Positions 60,027-64,000 of a stretch of 64,000 nucleotides of DNA are shown piece after piece. The notes under the pieces are model-generated. The model worked only from the letters and a program-made list of their open reading frames with translations, was not told the DNA's origin and did not search any database. Position numbers and translations under genes: made by a program. The DNA comes from an uncultured Clostridia bacterium (GTDB lineage Bacteria > Bacillota > Clostridia > Christensenellales > CAG-138). The stretch covers positions 84,194-148,193 of the forward strand of contig CAMVNO010000006.1 of assembly GCA_947168855.1 (NCBI GenBank). Direction: 5' to 3'. Each line of letters starts with the position of its first letter. Within the stretch, counting starts at the first letter, position 1.

Positions 60027-60646
60027 TACGCGTACACCTCCTCGATCTTTTCAACCGATGCCTTCGTGAGGATCAGCTTCTCGTACTTGAGGATCTCATA
60101 GACGTTCAGCGTGCCGACCAGCGTGGTCTTGACGCCCGGGATGTTCGCGCTCGCGCGCTCCACCTTTTCGTCCTTGTCCGCCAGAACGATCAGCGCCTTG
60201 TTGACGTCGACGTTCTTCAGGACCTTTACCATTTCCTTCGTCTTCGGCGCTTCGATGTTCAGCGCGTCGAACACGACCAGTTCATTGCCTTCCACCTTGG
60301 AGGAGAGCGCGGACTTCATCGCGAGGCGCTTGACCTTCTTGTTCACGCGGATCGTGTAGTCGCGGGGCTTCGGCGCAAAGACGACGCCGCCGTGTCTCCA
60401 CTGCGGGGAACGGGTGGAACCCTGACGCGCGCGGCCGGTGCCCTTCTGTCTCCACGGCTTCTTGCCGCCGCCGGAAACTTCGGAACGGGTCTTGGCGCTC
60501 TGCGTGCCCTGACGGCAGTTTGCAAGGTGCGCTACCACAACCTCATGCATGACCGCCGTGTTGACGGGCTGACCGAAAACATTCTCGGAAAGGGCGATAT
60601 CGCCGATGTTCTGGCCCTTGATATCATACAATGCTACGTTAGGCAT
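60026..60646 (-). CDS. rplD: 50S ribosomal protein L4
   Basis: A 206-residue protein with the tunnel-loop region [40 protein letters not shown] near 45-85. In E. coli L4 represses the S10 operon through the leader; no equivalent site could be shown here. Thirteen nt after rplC. Confidence 0.98.
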   Translation of the reverse strand: MPNVALYDIKGQNIGDIALSENVFGQPVNTAVMHEVVVAHLANCRQGTQSAKTRSEVSGGGKKPWRQKGTGRARQGSTRSPQWRHGGVVFAPKPRDYTIRVNKKVKRLAMKSALSSKVEGNELVVFDALNIEAPKTKEMVKVLKNVDVNKALIVLADKDEKVERASANIPGVKTTLVGTLNVYEILKYEKLILTKASVEKIEEVYA

Positions 60647-60659
60647 AGTTCTTTCCTCC

Positions 60660-61286
60660 TTACTTTACTGTGCTCTTGACAGTCACGAAGCTGCCCTTCG
60701 CACCGGGAACCGCGCCCTTGACAAGCAGCAGATTCCGCTCTGCGTCCACACGCACGACCTCGAGGTTCTGCACGGTGACGTGCTCACAGCCCATATGACC
60801 GGGCAGGTTCTTGGTCTTGAACACGCGGCTCGGATCGGAGCAGGCGCTCATGGAGCCGGGCGCTCTGTGGAAGTGGGAACCGTGGGTCATACGACCGCGG
60901 CCCTGATGGTGACGCTTTACGACGCCGGCGAAGCCATGGCCCTTGCTGGTGCCGGAGACGTCGACCTTGTCGCCTTCCTGGAACACGTCCGCCTTGACGA
61001 TCTGACCGATCTCATAGGAAGCGGCGTCTTCGAGTCTGAATTCGCGAAGGTAGCGCATCGCCTTGAGGTTCGCCTTTGCAAAGTGACCCTTGCGCGGCTT
61101 GTTGGCGAGCTTGTCGCGGAGCTCGGCAAATCCGAGCTGGACGGAATCGTAACCTTCGTTTGCTACGGTTTTCTTCTGAACGACGGGGCACGGACCGGCT
61201 TCGATGACAGTGACGGGAATCATGGTACCGTCAGCTCTGAAGAACTGCGTCATACCGATCTTCTTGCCCAAAATGGCTTTCTTCAT
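60660..61286 (-). CDS. rplC: 50S ribosomal protein L3
   Basis: A 208-residue early-assembly protein starting [20 protein letters not shown], with [47 protein letters not shown] (partly shown) containing the finger that reaches the peptidyl transferase centre. It follows rpsJ by 22 nt. Confidence 0.98.
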   Translation of the reverse strand: MKKAILGKKIGMTQFFRADGTMIPVTVIEAGPCPVVQKKTVANEGYDSVQLGFAELRDKLANKPRKGHFAKANLKAMRYLREFRLEDAASYEIGQIVKADVFQEGDKVDVSGTSKGHGFAGVVKRHHQGRGRMTHGSHFHRAPGSMSACSDPSRVFKTKNLPGHMGCEHVTVQNLEVVRVDAERNLLLVKGAVPGAKGSFVTVKSTVK

Positions 61287-61308
61287 TGGTACATACCTCC
61301 GTTTGGGA

Positions 61309-61617
61309 TTACAGCTTGATTTCGATGTCTACGCCCGCGGGCAGATCCAGCTTCATCAGCGCTTCAACGGTCTTGTTGGACGGCTGGATGATGTCGATCA
61401 GACGCTTGTGCGTTCTCATCTCGAATTGCTCACGAGAATCCTTATACTTGTGCGTTGCACGAAGGATCGTAACGATTTCCTTCTCGGTGGGCAGGGGGAT
61501 CGGGCCGGAAACCTGTGCGCCCGTTCTCTTGGCGGTGTCGACGATCTTTTCGGCGCTCTGGTCGATCAGACTGTGTTCATACGCCTTAAGCTTGATACGA
61601 ATTCTTTGGTTTGCCAT
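61309..61617 (-). CDS. rpsJ: 30S ribosomal protein S10
   Basis: A 102-residue protein, also the NusE antitermination factor. It starts [44 protein letters not shown] and ends [13 protein letters not shown], both standard. First gene of the 32-gene cluster; AGGAGG precedes the ATG. A structured leader of about 230 nt lies upstream. Confidence 0.98.
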   Translation of the reverse strand: MANQRIRIKLKAYEHSLIDQSAEKIVDTAKRTGAQVSGPIPLPTEKEIVTILRATHKYKDSREQFEMRTHKRLIDIIQPSNKTVEALMKLDLPAGVDIEIKL

Positions 61618-61848
61618 ACTTTTTCTTTCCTCCTAAAATAGTTGTTGGGCAGTACACAGAGCCGTGTGTTTCCCTCTCATTTTTTTACACAGCCTTTTCG
61701 GCTGTGTTCGGTGGGACGGCACGGGAAACTGCTATTTTTGCCCCGTCCGTTCGGACGTCGGATATGCGCGAAATTACCCGGAATGGCAACCGGCAACCTC
61801 CGCTGCACTCCTGCGCCGCTCGACGAAAGACGCCCATACGGCGCGAAC
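61618..61848 (-). promoter_or_regulatory. S10 cluster leader
   Basis: About 230 nt of untranslated leader with a stable hairpin, ACACAGCC/GGCTGTGT at 61707-61687 with a 5-nt loop, and a CCGTCC...GGACGG pair further upstream near 61742-61758. No T run follows, so termination is not obvious; a ribosomal-protein binding site is possible. No ORF with a ribosome binding site was seen in it. Confidence 0.5.
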
Positions 61849-61854
61849 ATTTGA

Positions 61855-61883
61855 ACTATACACTATCCTTCTGAAAAATGCAA
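61855..61883 (-). promoter_or_regulatory. Promoter of the S10-spc-alpha cluster
   Basis: On the minus strand TTGCAT (61883-61878), 17 nt, TATAGT (61860-61855). The flanking AT-rich tract on the upstream side (61884-61915) could act as an UP element. Confidence 0.78.
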
Positions 61884-61937
61884 GCTTTATTTTTTATTTT
61901 TCAAAATATATTTTTGGCAAAAACCGCTTCTGCGCTG

Positions 61938-61966
61938 TTGAAATGTGCTAATCAATATGATATATT
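61938..61966 (+). promoter_or_regulatory. pfkA promoter
   Basis: TTGAAA at 61938-61943, 17 nt, TATATT at 61961-61966, then CGGAGGTG and the ATG at 61997. Confidence 0.8.
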
Positions 61967-61996
61967 ATAGGCGAAGAAAAATCGGAGGTGCATACT

Positions 61997-62971
61997 ATGG
62001 AGCAAAAGATTCGTCGTATCGGCATTCTGACGAGCGGCGGCGACGCGCCCGGCATGAACGCTGCCGTCCGCGCAGCGGTCCGTACCTGTCTTATGAACAA
62101 GGTCATTCCCGTCGGCATCCGCCGCGGGTATCAGGGGCTGATTCATGCAGACGTCATGGAAATGAACGCACGCAGCGTCAACGGCATCATCCACCGCGGC
62201 GGCACGATCCTGTACACTGCCCGCAGCGAGGACTTCATGACCGAAGCCGGTCAGCACCGCGCGGCGCAGACCTGCCGCTATCTCGGTCTGGACGCGGTCG
62301 TCTGCATCGGCGGCGACGGCACGTTCCGCGGCGCGCTTGCGCTTTCCAAACAGGGCGTCAAGGTCATGGGCATTCCGGCAACGATCGACAACGACATCGG
62401 CTGCAGCCACTACACGATCGGCTTCGACACGGCGGCGAACACCGCGGTGGAGGCGATCGACAAGCTCGCCGACACCATGCAGTCGCATGAGCGCGTTTCC
62501 GTCGTCGAGGTCATGGGACGACACGCCGGTCACCTTGCGGTCTACGTCGGCGTCGCGGTCGGCGCAACGTCGATCATCATCCCCGAATTCCCCTACAGTT
62601 TCGAGCATGACGTCATCGAGAAGATCCGCGAAGGCCGCATGCACGACAAGCACCACCATCTGATCATCGTGGCGGAGGGCGTCGGCAAGTGCGACGAGAT
62701 CTGCCACCGCATCAGCGAGGAAACCGGTCTCGAAGCGCGCGTCTCGATCATCGGCTACATTCAGCGCGGCGGCGCTCCGACCGCACGCGATCGCGTCATG
62801 GCGTCCCGCATGGGTCACTACGCCGTCGAACAGCTGCTTGCGGGTCAGACGAATCAGGTCGTCTGCTACCGCGATTCGCACATCCTGCTGACGCCGATCG
62901 AGGAAGCGCTTGAGATGAAGAAGAACCTCGACGCGTATATGTACCGCGTCGCCGGCGACATTGCATTATAA
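61997..62971 (+). CDS. pfkA: 6-phosphofructokinase
   Basis: A 324-residue glycolytic enzyme that phosphorylates fructose 6-phosphate. It starts with RIGILTSGGDAPGMNAAVRAAVR; the phosphoryl-donor loop is IGGDGTFRGA near 102-111 and the catalytic loop PATIDNDI near 124-131; GRHAGHLA and IQRGGAPTARDR are also present. The Gly of IGGDG and the lack of Lys before TIDND favour ATP over pyrophosphate as donor, although Ala replaces the usual Gly there. CGGAGGTG lies 6 nt before the ATG. Single gene with its own promoter and terminator. Confidence 0.95.
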   Translation: MEQKIRRIGILTSGGDAPGMNAAVRAAVRTCLMNKVIPVGIRRGYQGLIHADVMEMNARSVNGIIHRGGTILYTARSEDFMTEAGQHRAAQTCRYLGLDAVVCIGGDGTFRGALALSKQGVKVMGIPATIDNDIGCSHYTIGFDTAANTAVEAIDKLADTMQSHERVSVVEVMGRHAGHLAVYVGVAVGATSIIIPEFPYSFEHDVIEKIREGRMHDKHHHLIIVAEGVGKCDEICHRISEETGLEARVSIIGYIQRGGAPTARDRVMASRMGHYAVEQLLAGQTNQVVCYRDSHILLTPIEEALEMKKNLDAYMYRVAGDIAL

Positions 62972-62992
62972 TTCGATCACCTCGTATTTACG

Positions 62993-63025
62993 AAAAGACG
63001 TCCGCGTTTCGCGGGCGTCTTTTTT
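62993..63025. terminator. Terminator after pfkA
   Basis: AAAAGACGTCCGCG (62993-63006) pairs with CGCGGGCGTCTTTT (63010-63023) with one G-U pair, loop TTT, T run of 6. It can also serve the convergent HAD gene. Confidence 0.92.
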
Positions 63026-63072
63026 CCTATATATATGGTATCTCACAGAGACGTTTTTTACAACATCTTGCG

Positions 63073-63729
63073 TCAGTCAAACAGATAGCGGTACAGTGCG
63101 TCCGGCGTGTCGAAATACAGCGGGCAGTTCTCCATGAGATACTCACGGATCTCCGGAATGTCATATGCCCAGCCCGCCGCCGCAAACGGCACGCCCCGGC
63201 TCTTTGCCATATCGTACCCCGGCTTCAGGTCGTCGACCATCAGAAGGTCCTCCGGCTGCAGGTTCAGAATACGCATGATCTCATCGAGCGCGTATGGATT
63301 CGGCTTTCTGCGCTCGCGCGGCAGCTCCCAGCCGTACACAAGCGTCGGCTCCGGCAGCCCGTTCGCCTGATAGTCGCGCAGAATGTTATGCTTGAACGAA
63401 TGCGACGCCACGCACACAGTCCCGCCGCGCGCGATCTGCTCGCGGATGATCCGCTCCACGCCCGGGAAAACCTCCGGCACATGATCTTTCACGTACGCCT
63501 GCCAGATCTCGAGCTCGCGGGCGAATTCCTCCGGCGTGAAGTGCAGCACTTCTTCGCAGTACGGCAGAAAGCCCGGATCGAAATTGATGCGGAAATACGT
63601 GTCGACGTCCATGGTCAAGCCGGGACGCAGCTCTTCCAAAGCGACAAGAAACGACGGATGATGTACGTGCTTCGTGCTGTTCATCACGGTGTCGTCATGG
63701 TCGAGCACCAGACATTTGTATTTCAGCAT
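63073..63729 (-). CDS. HAD-family hydrolase
   Basis: A 218-residue HAD-type phosphatase. Motif I is DHDDT near 10-14 (nucleophile Asp, with His in the second place of the usual DxD), motif II VASHS near 118, a Lys in RRKPNP near 148 and motif IV VDDLKPGYDMA near 167. A helical cap lies between I and II. The substrate is unknown. The frame extends to 63957, but that part crosses a promoter and a repeat, so the ATG at 63729 with AAGGGG and GGAGG upstream is used. Confidence 0.85.
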   Translation of the reverse strand: MLKYKCLVLDHDDTVMNSTKHVHHPSFLVALEELRPGLTMDVDTYFRINFDPGFLPYCEEVLHFTPEEFARELEIWQAYVKDHVPEVFPGVERIIREQIARGGTVCVASHSFKHNILRDYQANGLPEPTLVYGWELPRERRKPNPYALDEIMRILNLQPEDLLMVDDLKPGYDMAKSRGVPFAAAGWAYDIPEIREYLMENCPLYFDTPDALYRYLFD

Positions 63730-63759
63730 CCTCCGTCCCCTTTCCGCAAAGTTTTTCAT

Positions 63760-63788
63760 AGTATAACATAAAGCATCCGCCGCCGCAA
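63760..63788 (-). promoter_or_regulatory. Promoter of the right-end HAD gene
   Basis: On the minus strand TTGCGG (63788-63783), 17 nt, TATACT (63765-63760). A 30-nt leader with a ribosome binding site follows. Confidence 0.65.
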
Positions 63789-63814
63789 CCGTCTTCGAGG
63801 ATTCTTCTTTGTCC

Positions 63815-63882
63815 GTCATTCTGAGGCGAAGCCGAAGAATCCAAAGATCCTTCGTCATCCCTGCGGGATTCCTCAGGATGAC
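63815..63882. repeat. Palindromic intergenic repeat (MITE-like)
   Basis: GTCATTCTGAGG (63815-63826) and CCTCAGGATGAC (63871-63882) are inverted copies with one mismatch, and the inside (GAAGAATCC...GGATT) is also partly symmetrical. This type of dispersed palindrome is common in gut Firmicutes and Bacteroidota genomes. It carries no ORF. Confidence 0.8.
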
Positions 63883-63891
63883 AAAAAAGAA

Positions 63892-64000
63892 GATTCTCCG
63901 CAAGGAGAATCCACATGAACGTGCTCGAAGAGCACACATCACTTCCGCGGAGCGCAAACATCACGCCGCAGGCACATCACGCGCCCGCAGGGCGCACAGC
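63892..64000. repeat. Array of short hairpins with ACATCAC linkers
   Basis: Five short hairpins follow each other: GATTCTCC-GCAA-GGAGAATC (63892-63911), GTGCTC-GAA-GAGCAC (63921-63935), TTCCGC-GGA-GCGCAA (63943-63957, one mismatch), GCC-GCA-GGC (63965-63973) and GCGCCC-GCA-GGGCGC (63981-63995). The last four are separated by the exact linker ACATCAC (63936-63942, 63958-63964, 63974-63980), and the first by the related CACATGAAC. The array continues past the window edge. Stem sequences differ from unit to unit while linker and loops stay constant. Confidence 0.8.

Noticed and set aside
61687..61707. Terminator in the S10 leader
   Set aside because: The stem is followed by an A run, not a T run, in the direction of transcription.
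63892..64000. CRISPR array
   Set aside because: The constant part is only 7 nt and the variable parts are themselves palindromes of 9-20 nt, unlike repeat-spacer arrays; no cas genes are near.

Overview
The window looks like one stretch of a chromosome from a fairly GC-rich member of the Firmicutes (Bacillota), most likely an uncultured gut Clostridia lineage. The signs are strong AGGAGG ribosome binding sites, a T-box leader on pheS, DnaD-like and DnaC-like primosome genes, a zinc-type S14, the order map / KOW protein / infA / rpmJ inside the ribosomal cluster, and intergenic repeats of a style common in gut Firmicutes. The exact lineage is inference. No tRNA, rRNA, CRISPR array or prophage was seen.

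Layout. 0-7.4 kb: replication loader genes with rsmI (+), a nucleotidyltransferase / DUF2156 pair (-), a HAD phosphatase (+), and an ECF sigma / membrane partner pair (-). 7.5-19 kb: a lipoprotein pullulanase (-), a cysteine biosynthesis operon cysK-cysE (+) behind a Cys-codon leader peptide and terminator, a MATE exporter, a three-gene two-component operon (-), and a cytosolic GH13 enzyme (+). 19-28 kb: a DUF1858 protein, an rRNA/tRNA methyltransferase, a heterodimeric ABC exporter, a small HTH regulator, and a WYL regulator / D-aminoacylase pair. 27-32.6 kb: T-box - pheS - pheT - nadE - IclR regulator. 32.6-39.6 kb: a surface acylation cassette (DUF4358, MBOAT, DHHW), infC-rpmI-rplT with an attenuator leader and a non-ATG infC start, and a sortase cassette. 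40-46 kb is the accessory part: mgtE with a leader ORF, two integral membrane genes, a decayed IS1182-type transposase, repeat relics and a coiled-coil lipoprotein. 46-61.9 kb is a complete S10-spc-alpha ribosomal protein cluster of 32 genes on the minus strand, divergent from pfkA. The right end holds a HAD hydrolase, a palindromic repeat and an array of tiny hairpins.

Most notable observations. (1) cysK-cysE is preceded by a 22-codon ORF with three consecutive Cys codons, a near-perfect intrinsic terminator and alternative pairings, a textbook layout for ribosome-mediated attenuation by cysteine. (2) The promoter of the two-component operon and that of the sortase cassette, 22 kb apart, carry the same operator-promoter module (TGTTACATTT, 4 nt, CGCATTTGC, 4 nt, -10 box) with an 11-bp repeat period typical of OmpR-family regulators, so the two operons probably form a regulon. 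(3) At least four and perhaps six genes have a -10 box 6 to 9 nt before the ATG and no ribosome binding site, so they should be transcribed as leaderless mRNAs. (4) Short hairpins separated by an exact ACATCAC linker form an unusual array at the right edge.

Promoters found by eye are of the usual housekeeping type with a 17-bp spacer, but the -35 box is often TTGCAA or TTGCAT instead of TTGACA. Coordinates for starts were chosen from ribosome binding sites, overlaps with the preceding stop, or -10 position where no ribosome binding site exists.
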